DNA of 64,000 nt from Isoetes taiwanensis (lineage: Eukaryota; Streptophyta; Lycopodiopsida; Isoetales; Isoetaceae), in NCBI GenBank assembly GCA_021234155.1, contig JAJEKV010000124.1, forward strand, positions 2,067,094 through 2,131,093, in the 5' to 3' direction. Shown piece after piece: positions 10,107-21,140 of this stretch. A program made the translations under genes and the position numbers. The notes under the pieces were generated by a model, which had not been told where the DNA came from, did not search any database, and saw nothing but the letters and a program-made list of their open reading frames with translations. Positions within the stretch are counted from its first letter, which is position 1. Each line of letters opens with the position of its first letter.

Positions 10107-10582
10107 ATGCAATATTTTCAAGCTCGATCCAGCCTTTTCCGAACATTGTTGTGCTTTTTTGTGGTTGTTTGTTCCATTTTGTCGATCCCAAGTGCACGAA
10201 TCTTGCCTGATGCAGATATATCATGTCCCCTGAGAGAGTTTTCGATCAGAACAATGACCAAAATAGTTTGGTTTCTTTCAGAAATCGGCTAGTGGATCAT
10301 GGAACACCGTTTTTAGCAGATTGGGACCTTGAAGATTTGAATTCATGGCATGGTGTGATGCTGAGGGAAGATGGGCGGATAAAAGAGGTGAATCTGTCCG
10401 GTCTTGGTTTGAAAGGTCAGATCTGGCCTTTCTGGGACGAAATGGAGTTTCTTGAGGTGCTAGACTTGTCAAATAATCAGGTAAGTGGAATGTTAAATGC
10501 CTCTACTTGTCAAGGAGCTCTCAGAGTCCTTAATCTCAGCAAGAACTATCTTTCTGGTGAGATCATGAAGATGAAGAAGTAA
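10107..10582 (+). pseudogene. LRR receptor-like kinase, N-terminal fragment
   Basis: The first frame (10107-10292) has a signal-peptide-like stretch (LFRTLLCFFVVVCSILSIPS). After a frame change near 10230 the second frame has SLVSFRNRLVD, a tryptophan-containing LRRNT-like segment, GRIKEVNLSGLGLKGQI, then LEVLDLSNNQVSG and LRVLNLSKNYLSGE, that is, an LRRNT_2 cap and about three plant extracellular LRRs. It stops at 10582 without further repeats, transmembrane segment or kinase. In an intact gene this would be the ligand-sensing ectodomain of a plasma-membrane receptor. Confidence 0.7.
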
Positions 10583-10630
10583 ACGGCTGTAATCCCTAAG
10601 GTATTTGTATGTTTTCTTCAGCGGGACTGT

Positions 10631-10849
10631 TTGTTATCTATGGCTATGGCTATGGCGTCTCTGGTGCTGGCCTTGCTGATGGCTATGGCAGCCATTTCTG
10701 GTGCATATGTATGGTCTGCAAGCTGTGCAGATGCATACTTCAAAGGCTGCTATGGAGTGGTTCAGAGATGCCCTCCTGGATGCCCCAAGACTTGTGAAGT
10801 AGATTGCAGATACTGCAAGCCTGTTTGTGGTAAAGTTTTTACTTCATAG
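10631..10849 (+). pseudogene. Root cap family protein, first exon
   Basis: The frame begins with a hydrophobic signal-peptide-like stretch (ASLVLALLMAMAAISGA), followed by a cysteine module: KGCYGVVQRCPPGCPKTC and EVDCRYCKPVC. That spacing is the N-terminal signature of plant Root cap / LEA-like secreted proteins. Right after CKPVC the sequence reads G-GTAAAG, a plausible splice donor, but no second exon with the Root cap domain was found downstream. It lies 50 bases after the LRR fragment, in the same orientation, as if both were carried together. Confidence 0.6.
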
Positions 10850-11639
10850 ATGTCTTTGCTCTGTTCTAAAATGGCCATTGTGACTGCATTTGCCTAAATA
10901 TCCTTTTTCCTTTCAACTGGGTTGTCATATATCAGCACAGATCTTTGGACCTCATTCTCTGTTTCTGAATTCTCAATGTTAATCTTGTATCTTCACACTG
11001 GTCTGCAATAATGTCCAAGATGGATGCTTAGTCTATATCCATGTGCTACTTTGTTTTTAGTAACTTAGCATTGGGTCTGACTTAGCATTGGGTCTGTTGT
11101 ATGACTCGACCTGCCACAATGGATTCACAAGCTCATCTCATGCAGTGCCAACATTTAAAGAGAGGCCATCCATATGTTGGGCAGCAGCTGCTTCCAACTT
11201 CGAAAGTGCAGACTCTAATACTTCGAAAGTGCAGACCCTAATGATGTATTATCATCTAAGAGGCCTAACAGATCCAAAAATGGGCTTTTGGCAAAGGTAC
11301 AATAAATAAATCTCCAGCTATTCTTCCAGAATTTGTCTGTGCTCTGTTGGTCATTGTAACGGACTTTCCTGAATGTTATTGAAAATGCTAACAAGGCAAC
11401 AGTGCCTCGGGTTCACATTTAAAATCATTTTCCAAGCGCTGGCCATTTTCTGCATACTAGAGGTGGGGTTTAATATTGAGCTTTGACTTAATATGAATCT
11501 TTGGCAAAGATGTGTAGAAGAAAAAGAGAGAGTTGGCAACATCAATAAATAAGGCCAAATCTATTGCTGATGAAGATAATAAATGGTTTTTTTGGAAAAA
11601 ACGTACCGCAAAATCACGTGCCTATATTTGCTTTAGTTA

Positions 11640-12043
11640 AAGGCCCGAAGGGCCCGAAATTTTTTTTAATATAACAATCAACACACAACTACCATTAACA
11701 TTATTAACATAAACCATTGCATTTAATACATTTAAATTAAAATCCCCCTTAAACTCCCTTTGGTTTGGGTGCATATTCACACGGGGGGGGTTACGTAGAG
11801 CAGCGAAAGCCCAAAAAATATATTTACAATACATGTACAAAATTAACATCATTAAATACATTCTCTCAAACCTTATAGTATTTTGCAAACCTTAATATAC
11901 AATATACATAAACTTGTACATGCATACCCCACAAACGAGGATCGCTATGTACGGTCCAGATCTTGGAATAAGGGGCAAATATGCCCATCCGACAGCTCTC
12001 ATTGCCCGGAGTAACCCCCCGTGATGTATTAAATGCAATGGTT
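11640..12043. mobile_element. Foldback / MITE-like element, copy A
   Basis: The core (about 11783-12020) has ends GGGGGGTTACG and GAGTAACCCCCC. A perfect 20-base inverted repeat, AACCATTGCATTTAATACAT at 11712-11731 and its complement at 12024-12043, lies outside it. The left half (11640-11790) is the reverse complement of 20998-21140 in copy B. It has no coding capacity. Confidence 0.6.
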
Positions 12044-12389
12044 ATGTTCTGCACATAGAACTCCTAATAATTGCCTCAATGACAATAAAACAAATGTTAC
12101 ATCATTCAATTTGCAAGCTAAGAAATAGCGAGTTTGAATCTTACCTATTCTAGTGCGGACCTTAGATCTGAAAGAGTAGCCTCTAGAATTGTTTTCCAAT
12201 CGAACATTTAGCCCGTAGCTATGAAAAGGCCTTAGTTTTGAAACATAAGATGGATGCAAAATCCAAAGAAGAAGAAGAAGCAAAGGAATCTAGGAAACTT
12301 GAATGATTGCAAATACAATACATAATGGGCCTAAAAGCCATGCACATCATTTTATTTTGTAGAAAAGAGATGAGACTATTAAGCTCTTT
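12042..12389. repeat. Dispersed 345 bp repeat, copy 2
   Basis: Same orientation and content as 8456-8807, here abutting the right arm of foldback copy A. Confidence 0.75.
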
Positions 12390-12599
12390 TTTGGGTTGCC
12401 CCTAGGCGGGCAAGCCTTCGTTTATGTGGGTTTATGGCATATTTCAGGTATATGCCAGTATATACCAGAAATATGCCAATGACTGCTAAAAACTTGTTAT
12501 AGGGTGTAAATTGGCGGTCGCCGCTATTGTTGGGCAGCCAGTTTGAAACTGGCTAACCGATTGTCTCATCCATTCCGGCGCCCTTCTCTTTGGAGCCTC

Positions 12600-13440
12600 G
12601 GGTTTCACAGGTATCTCTTGGAGCCTCGGGTTTTCCAGCTAAATATGTACTTTGTGAATTGCTCAAGTTTAACCAAGTTCAAATCGCTATCGCAGGTCGC
12701 AGTGAACGCAAACTTGTAGAAGCCCTAAAATGGGCCTGCAAATCAACATCTCCGCCTCAAGGATATAAACAAACCAGATTCCCTTGCTAGGATTTGCTCT
12801 GCCGCTTGTCTTCTGGTAAGTTGTGTTGGTCGCGAGCCTGTGGTTAAGGCTTGTGTGGAGGCAGGGATTGATTATTTGGACATTACTAGGGAGCCTGAGT
12901 TTATGGAAAGAATGGAAGCTACGTATCATTCCAAGGCTTTAGAAAGTGGTTCCCTGGTTGTTTCTGCGTGTGGATATGATAGTATACCTGCAGAGCTGGG
13001 TTTAATCTTCAACACCAGGCAACTATGGCTGCATATCCATAGGGGCTTCCAGCACAAGAAGACGAAGAGAAAGAAGATGCAAAATTAAAAAGACAGGAAG
13101 CATGGGAAACTTTAAAACCGGTTCATTTTGGGGTTTTCATATCTCTGAAGAATTTTTGGCATGTTGTTGCCTATATCATTTTTGGTGCCTTCTTCTTGCT
13201 GATGGCAAATTTCAAGCTAGAGATCTTTTACTTCGGTACCCTGGATTTTTTTACAGCTGGAGTGTTTTCCAACGATGGACCTTCTGAGGAGGAAGTAAAG
13301 ATGCATCCTTTTCTATGTGGTTTGTAGGAAATGGATTTAGTGATTCTAGCAAGATGTGCAGATATTCTTGTATAAAGTGGTCTATACGCTGGGATACTTA
13401 TGGATCTTTTGCAGCAAATATTGTGTTCAATATCACACAT
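12600..13440 (+). pseudogene. Saccharopine dehydrogenase-like oxidoreductase, fragment
   Basis: Frames in sequence read GASGFPAKYVLCELLKF, IAIAGRSERKLVEAL (Rossmann-fold start), LARICSAACLLVSCVG, ACVEAGIDYLDITREPEFM, and SLVVSACGYDSIPAELGL. Further on, REAWETLKPVHFGVF, FFTAGVFSNDGPSEEE and SFSMWFVGNGFSDSS match the C-terminal half of the plant saccharopine dehydrogenase-like family (NAD(P)-dependent). Lesions seen: a frame change near 12765, loss of the residues normally between VSCVG and EPVV, an omitted middle region after 13015, and a one-base frame change near 13290. It cannot encode a working enzyme. Confidence 0.72.
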
Positions 13441-13589
13441 GGGACAATGCCATTGTATACTTATTGCAATTCTCTGTTTGGTAGTGTTAATTGAGGTTTA
13501 AGTTCATTACCTGTTGAGATTGCCTCATACATCCCATTGCATTGACTTCCTATAAAGCATTTTATATTTTGCTTGACTGACTTTTGAAT

Positions 13590-13870
13590 AGTATGCAGAT
13601 TGGAGCATTTATTGCACGATGCGTAATATGGAATGGTGGGAAGGAGAAGCTGTCAATGTTAATACGAGACAATGCTCCATATATTGCATCTACACTACTT
13701 TGGGTTTATTGGTATGCCTAGTTCAAATACTTTTCTGGGTACTGAAGCTGACGACATATGTTTTTATTAATCGCAGGGGTGTCTGTGCGCATGGCAGAAC
13801 TTGGAGCAGAGAGGTTATTTAATTCTGGAGATGAAGAACAAAAAGAAGAGACTCTTCAAACTCTCAGCTG
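13590..13870 (+). pseudogene. Unrecognised exon-like fragments
   Basis: Two open stretches read IGAFIARCVIWNGGKEKLS with IRDNAPYIASTLLWVYW, and, after a TCGCAG acceptor-like word, GVSVRMAELGAERLFNSGDE. The acceptor-like site and coding-like composition suggest exons of a real gene, not part of the saccharopine dehydrogenase family. The family was not recognised. Confidence 0.35.
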
Positions 13871-13929
13871 CAGCCTGCGATTAAGGTTGACTCATCCCTA
13901 TACTCTTGATTTATGAGTAATTTACCTGT

Positions 13930-15600
13930 TATAGTTGTGCACTTACAGCCATGGCAGAACCAAGAGGTGACGAATGTTGTCAGCCAACCTCCATCAAGTT
14001 CTATGCCATGGTGTCGTGTTAAACATATGGATGGATATGTAAGGAAATGACCAATTGAGAGCTCTGTAAAGATAACAGAGGTAGATGTTGGGGCTTCCAC
14101 AAAACCAACTGGGCAATATATGTCTTACCACACTTCGTTGGCAAGTGAAGAATCTAGAAGTACAAGGGCACCACCATATGTTGTGCCTCAAGGTCTGTCT
14201 TCTCAGGCTTACCATGTCAAGCATAGCTACCACCCCCCAGACTAAAGATGATAATGCCAGGAGCTGATGTGGCAATCAGACAGCCAAAAAGAGTGGAATT
14301 TTGTAAAGCTAGAGAGCAAAGGTAAATATGTCCATGGACATTAACTTTTCACCAAGGTAATTCATTTGGATGTTCCTGATTATTCTTATTCTGCAGTTGA
14401 TACATATGAATGATATTTCATAATGAGTTATTCTTGTCTTAGATTTGAGTTTTAGATGCTACTACCTTTTTTGGGGCAGGATGTTTTGGTGGTATCTCAT
14501 AAGGGTACGTGGTGGTATCTCATAAGGGTACGTGTCGTGTCTATAACACACAAATGTTTTTAGGACATAATGTGAAGGCTTAGGTTATATTTTCCATTTT
14601 GATGTACTGCTTTTTTCCAGCAACCTGTGTTGTTTTTGTCAACCACAGTTGCATGATTTGAAACCATCTCAAATGCAAAGTGCCTGTAAACTTTTAATTA
14701 CCTTGTGGTGGCATATAAACAAATGCATCTAGCATTGCACATCATTTGGTCTGTCAATGCTTTGAATATACTGAAGCAGAAACTAGATGACGACTAGAGA
14801 ACATGAACAAAGTTCAAAAGACTTGTCTGTTACATGGAATGAAAAGAATCAAATTTAAGCTTATCCTTTATTCGCACAATCAAGCTGACTTATTGTTAAC
14901 CCTATATGCTGATAGCGTAATTTCAATCTACAGTTTAGCATGGCACTTAGGTTTCATGTTAGCATGCCACCAATTCACTGGCCCAGTTTCTAAGCAACAC
15001 GAACATATTATCACCTGTGTCTCAAAATTTATAAGCATGACAGTATAACTTGGCAACTTTGATCTAGAGGTTAATACTTGGTTTTAGTGCACTTTAATGG
15101 TTGCTTATATCAGAAAATGTGGTCAAAGTGCCCTTGAGGTAAATAAGAAGCTGGACTCCAATCAAGCTCGGTATAAATATAAGTATAAAGCAACTATGCA
15201 ATCAAATTAAGGTACAAGCTACGTGACATTTGGAACAACCTCACAGCCCCCAATTGCAGTGAGTGCAATAAATTTCCTTGGAAAAGGTTACCTTGGAAAA
15301 GGTTTAGCTTTTCATGTTGGCTCTCTTCTATCCCAACTGGAAGAAGGGTGTGGTTGCAGGTGGCAGCATTATGAAAGGAGGTCATACTGAAGTGAAGATC
15401 TAAAAGGCATTTGGATCGGGAGGACCAGATGCATTTAAAACTGCTTACCAGGTTTGCTGGTCGGTTGAGTATAATGATGTTGATGCCCAAGCAGGTGATC
15501 AAAAAGTAGAGGTAGAAGTAGTAGACCACCCTTTGGGGAGGCCTCCAGAAGGCATTTGCATCTTGGAGAAGATGGTGAGTCAAATTATCTCTTAGTACAA
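13930..15600 (+). other. Exon debris of unrecognised origin
   Basis: Open stretches on plus include TEVDVGASTKPTGQYMSYHT and APPYVVPQGLSSQAYHVKH (about 14075-14240), and SGGPDAFKTAYQVCWSVEYN with KVEVEVVDHPLGRPPEG (about 15415-15575). They have coding-like composition but are short, interrupted by stops and not assigned to a family. The rest of the stretch shows nothing. Confidence 0.3.
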
Positions 15601-15739
15601 CTGGAAAAGAGTAAGCTGTCTCCTAGTAGTACCCCTTTGCACATGTGCAGCTTGAGGCCAAGTTAACGCGCGGAAAATTGCTTCTTTACCTCTACTGTGG
15701 TCTATCTGTAATTTCGGGTGGTGTTTCAGGTGGCATCAT

Positions 15740-15978
15740 CTTCATGTGTTATGGGATCGTTTGCGTCAGAACCTACATGACAATGCAGTGTTCTCGCCGC
15801 TTTCTATAGCTGTAGCTATGGCCATGGTAGTGGCCGGAACAAAAAATGCTACCCCACATCAGATCATTTCTGTTCTCAAGCTTCCAAATGAAGCTGCATG
15901 CGAATTTTTTAGTCAATTGCGGACTATAGTGCTCTATAATTGGGCTGTTCGTTACCTAGAGGCTTGCATTATATATGC
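15740..15978 (+). pseudogene. Serpin, N-terminal fragment
   Basis: The frame contains NAVFSPLSIAVAMAMVVAGT, then ATPHQIISVLKLPNE, then FFSQLRTIVL. NVxFSPLSIxxALxxxxxGAxGxT is the N-terminal signature of serpins (helix B and following). The reactive-centre loop and most of the fold are missing: the homology stops just before the Helitron terminus at 15981, so the Helitron insertion or its flanking junction cut the gene. Serpins inhibit serine or cysteine proteases. Confidence 0.65.
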
Positions 15979-15980
15979 CA

Positions 15981-18900
15981 CTAGTAACAGTGTCCAGCGT
16001 TGCTGGGCATAAGCTAAAAAACTATAAGTAATAAGATAAAAATATTATCAAGGTTCAATTAGCCATCTATTTCTATACTTCAATTCAAGCTATGCTTCAA
16101 TTTAAGCTTTGATTCAATCGCTAATAAGAAACCTATTACGTTATTGGAGTATTTCATAAAAAACTGTCTTATCTAGTCAGCAACATTCCTCAAATGTATC
16201 ATAGACAATAGCAATATTCTCCTTTTCTTAAGTCCCTTATCTAGTCATCAACGTTCCGCAAATGCATCATAGACAATAGTAATATCCTCCTTTGCTTCAG
16301 TTCCAATTGTACTATTATAGCCATGTTAATACTTTAGTCTATTTGAGTTATGGCAACTTACAATCATGCCTATGTTGCATAGGAGCAGGTATTTTTTTTC
16401 TTTTCTTTAGATCTAACAATAGATTATGGATTAAGCAAATTCGCCATTAACTATTGACTATATTATAGACTTCCATTGTCTAAGGACAAAATGTCTTCAA
16501 ATATATGCTTTTTTCCTAAAGACAAAATTTTCAATTTCTAAAAGTAAATGTTCAAAGTTCTTGGGCAAAATGCCTTCAAATGTATGCTTCAATTGCCTCA
16601 ATTCTTAAAGGTATATGTTCAAAGTTATTTACTGTTAAGACTGTTAAGATATGTGATAGAACTATTGCTAACTTGTTTGTATTTTATTGCTAAATGAATC
16701 AACAGTCTTGTTAATATTTAACAGTCTTGCTAAATGAATCAACAGCCTTAATGATTTGCAACTATTATGCCATGCCCATGGTCCTTCTCAACTTGTTGTC
16801 TTGCCATGCTTAATTTGTGATAGAAAATCTCAGGTATATTGAGTAGCTTTGATGGTACTTATGGTCTTACAATGGGATAAAAAATTCCCACCTTGAACAA
16901 TGCAAATACCCACCATGGATTTTAGTCACTTTATAAGCACATATTCACAAATTTAAAACCAGCTTTGCAAGTACATATTCATAGGTTAAACTATCTTTGG
17001 ATACAATTCTTGCCAAATAGTCTTCAAGATCACCTCAACAGAGAAATGCTTTTTGTCATCCCATTCCAATGCATATGGAAAAATTCCTTCTTAGCAAACT
17101 CCCCGAGAATGAAAAAATGAAAAACCTGTATGAAAAACATGTTTTGGCTGGAATTGCAAGCTTAGAATACCACAATAATCCAACTTAAATGCTTGCTAGA
17201 CGACATGTATTATACAAATGCAATTCATCAGAATACTGTGTGTATATCATCCCAATAAACACTTTTCTCTATCATCCCAATAAACACTTTTCTGACAGTC
17301 TCTAGAAGTACTTATGTTGTTAAGGTTGGCATTTCTGCATCTAAAAAATCTGCAATATCGAGTACCCAAGATCTACAAAAATGGCACATTGTTTCAATGC
17401 AGGTCTGAACATGTGTTCTCATCATTTAACTTAAGGGGCTAGAATCCATAAATTCACAAATACCAAGACCAGATGCTTCTTGTAACAGTGCTTATTACCA
17501 AAGGCCCGCTCAAAGCCACTGCTTTTTTCTGTTTATTGCCAAAGGGGTTTTATTTTGTAGCACTCTTTTCTAAATGTTCGTCAACACAAATTAAGACGCA
17601 AGATCAATTTACCTGGAGAAAAATGCACGTCTAACTTTTCTGATTTCGTGACCATGTTTGTCACAGGTCCACCTTTGTCCGTGTATAATCGAAGACCAAA
17701 TCAACAATCTGCTCCCACAGAACAGGAATTGATTTGCGAATCTACAACAAAAATTTGAAATTCCAATAGAACAAAATACTATAGCATATGACGGAGCAAC
17801 GAATAACATCTCTTAGCATATGAAACTACAAAGCCATTAACTTCAAGAAGATGTTCTGTTTTAACAAAATTTGCAACAGATCCTTCCATATCAATACCTC
17901 CTCGCCATAAACGGTGAAAGATTACTTACTGGCGCAGGTGTTGTTTGGTGTAGAAGTAGTGACAACAACAGTCTTGTCTGTTGATGCATTAAGGCACTTG
18001 GTGAGTCAGGCTTCTTGTTTGTCTCTTTTCCCGCCCTTACATGCTCCTCTTTTTCCCATGACATTGTAACTGTAAATTTCTTTCTTATTTAGATATCCAT
18101 TTCACTACGGTGAAAAAGAAGTCGTGCTTACCTTGCACTTCCGATGCCATTGTTGACGGAAGCACAATACCTCTTTTTGCATAAACTCTAGGTTATCTAA
18201 TGCCCTACCTTTCACCAGTTTGCTCATTTCAATGTGCTATGTAGAAAAACAGGCCTTCAGAAAAGAAACTACCTATAGTAGACTGGGATCCAAAATTTGT
18301 TGAACGCATCTTGTAGGACTTTGTAATTCTGGATCATTTCATAATTGTTCTTTGCATCAAAGTCACCTGTTAAAACCCAAAATATCGTCTTGAGATATTA
18401 TTGTATGGCATCGCCATCTTGTGGCTTTACTGCAAAATCATAAGCCAGGCAGGCATTATGTAATCAAATGCTATATGCAATCAAAAGCCATACCTAGCAA
18501 ATACGTCAAACGATGTAGTGGCTGTAGCATATTAGCTGCTTATCTTCACCATATAGTTGGTAGTTTTACACTCCAAAAACATCTTTTTATAGTGGCAAGA
18601 TAGAGCAATCCGGTTTCGCAGTGGCATCATGCTTCAAAAATATAGCTAGAGACCTAGGAAGAAGTTGGCAGCCATCAACTGGAGCATGAGCTACCATCGC
18701 CAAGCAGAAAGAGTTTCGCCAGATCTGATCTGTAGATGCCGTAGTCGCCAAAACCCTTTGTTTGTTTGATTTTTTAAATCAATCTGCATCCGAGAACCCG
18801 CACAGAAGATAGATGCCAATGCCAATTTTCACGAATCTGTTGGTGCTTCTTGTTGTTATGCCTGAACTCAGTTGGAACTAAATGTTCGTTATTCCTTGTG

Positions 18901-19245
18901 AAGTTTTCGGCTGCATAACTCCTACCATCACTGGAATCATGGCCTGAGGATTTAGCTTCATATAATCTGAGTTTGGTTAAAAAAACAAACAAAAATCAAC
19001 TGTTACCTTTATTCTGATTCTACGGATTAAACGGCCCGACAACTGTTTTGCATCCCAAAAGCAGAAGAGCGTTCTATAGCTGCGGCCATGCCAGGAAATC
19101 CCAAAACGATGCAGCCCTAAAAACTTACATTCCCTTGATACCATGCAGAAATCCTCACCGTCCAAATTAATAAGAGGGATCTCAGCCATCCAATCTAGGG
19201 CTGGATCCAAATCCAGGATTTACAGCAAAACATTATAATATAGGA
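15981..19245 (-). mobile_element. Non-autonomous Helitron, 3.3 kb
   Basis: On minus, the 3' end is the family hairpin (15992-16010, one mismatch) followed by CTAG (15981-15984) and T. The 5' end is TCCTATATTATAATG, ending at 19245; an extra ATCCT lies just outside (19246-19250), so the true start could be 19250. The 3' 1.1 kb is shared with the Helitron at 19880. The 5' part holds open stretches on minus at 18774-19210 (for example LDWMAEIPLINLDGEDF) and 17609-17809 that may be captured exons but were not recognised. No Rep/helicase. Confidence 0.75.
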
Positions 19246-19879
19246 TAGGATAGTTGAAGCTTTCAACCCTGTAAAAGAGCCACAATGTGGTAAGGTCATC
19301 TGTTTTTGTTGGTTTGCATCATAACGCAGTGAAAATCTGAGTTAGTTGCTACATTTAATGGCTACGAATACTATTTCTGCTTCACAATGGTATGGGATCA
19401 AGGATCCAAAGGAATTTCACAAGCATCTACTGTTTTGATTATGCTCATGTGCTTAATATGCTTGACTACAACAAATCTAGCACCTCAAATGATAAGCATG
19501 TGCACTATTGGCATCTCATAGGCAGCCAATTCATCAGGAGGATCCGAGCACAGGAATTGAACGTGTCTAATATAGATGTAAATGAAGCCAGCATCAACAA
19601 AAGCAGTGCTTGATGCCAAGCCAAAATGTGGAATCTTGGAATATTATGGTACCTGGATGCGTTTCATAGGACAGGTACACATCTAGCTGTAAGCCACAAA
19701 GTCAAGGCATACAACCAAATGCTGTCTTCTACAAATGCAATGCTTGCAGGATATGCACAACATGGGTTGTTTCGCTGAAATGTCTTACCAAAGTGCAGAA
19801 GAGGGATCTGAAATGTGGTTTCATATAATGCAATCCTTCCATAGCATGCCCAATGTGGTTTTATAATCAATATTTTGTA
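19246..19879. other. Spacer between two Helitrons; no supportable gene
   Basis: The open frames here (60-75 codons) have no recognisable domain. Confidence 0.4.
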
Positions 19880-20748
19880 CTAGTAACAGTGCCCAGCGTT
19901 GCTGGGCATAAGCTAAAAAACTATAAGTAATAAGACAAAAATATTATCAAGGTTCAATTAGCCATCTACTTCTATGCTTCAATTTAAGCTTTGATTCAAT
20001 CGCTAATAAGAAACCTATTACGTTATTGGAGTATTTCATAAAAAACCTTCTTATCTAGTCAGCAACATTCGTCAAATGTATCATAGACAATAGCAATATT
20101 CTCCTTTTCTTAACGTTCCGCAAATGCATCATAGACAATAGTAATATCCTCCTTTGCTTAAGTTCCAATTGTACTATTATAGCCATGTTAATACTTTAGT
20201 CTATTTGAGTTATGGCAACTTACAATCATGCCTATGTTGTTGATTAGGAGCAGTTATTTTTTTCCTTTTCTTTAGATCTAACAATAGATTATGGATTAAG
20301 CAAATTCGCCATTAACTATTGACTATATTATAGACTTCCATTGTCTAAGGACAAAATGTCTTCAAATATATGCTTTTTTCCTAAAGGCAAAATTTTCAAT
20401 TTCTAAAAGTAAATGTTCAAAGTTCTTGGGCAAAATGCCTTCAAATGTATGCTTCAATTGCCTCAATTATTAAAGGTATATGTTCAAAGTTATTTAGTGT
20501 TAAGATTGTTAAGATATGTGATAGAACTATTGCTAACTTGTTTGTATTTTATTGCTAAATGAATCAACAGTCTTGTTAATATTTATATACATTTGTGGTA
20601 ACAAAGAGTTGCTATATATTGCTCTATATCGCCTTAATGATTTGCAACTATTATGCCATGCCCATGGTCCTTCTCAACTTGTTGTCTTGCCATGCTTAGT
20701 TTGTGATAGAAAATCTCAGGTATATTGAGTAGCTTTGATGGTAGTTAT

Positions 20749-21140
20749 GGTTTGGGTGCATATTCACACGGGGGGTGACTCCGGGCAACGAGAGATGTTG
20801 GATAGGCATATTCACCCCTTATTCCTTAATCTACACCGTACACAAAATTCCTCATTTGTGGGGTATAGATGTACAGAATTTGCTATACTGTATAACAAGA
20901 TTCGCAAAATACTATAAGATTTAAGGTAATATACTATATGGTGTTGATCTTGTACATGCAAAATATAATTATAGGGCTCTCGCTGCCCTACGTCACCCCC
21001 CCGTGTGAATATGCACCCAAACCAAAGGGGGTTTTAGGGGGATTTTAATTTAAACATGTTGAATGTAATGGTTTGTGTTAATTAATGTTAATACTAGTTA
21101 TGTTGGTTGTTACATTAAAAAAAATTTTTGGGCCCGAAAG
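20749..21140. mobile_element. Foldback / MITE-like element, copy B
   Basis: A 31-base terminal inverted repeat, GGTTTGGGTGCATATTCACA and on through a G-run to TGAC, lies at 20749-20779 and 20992-21023 (one G slip between arms). The right flank to 21140 matches the left half of copy A in inverted orientation. Non-coding. Confidence 0.7.
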
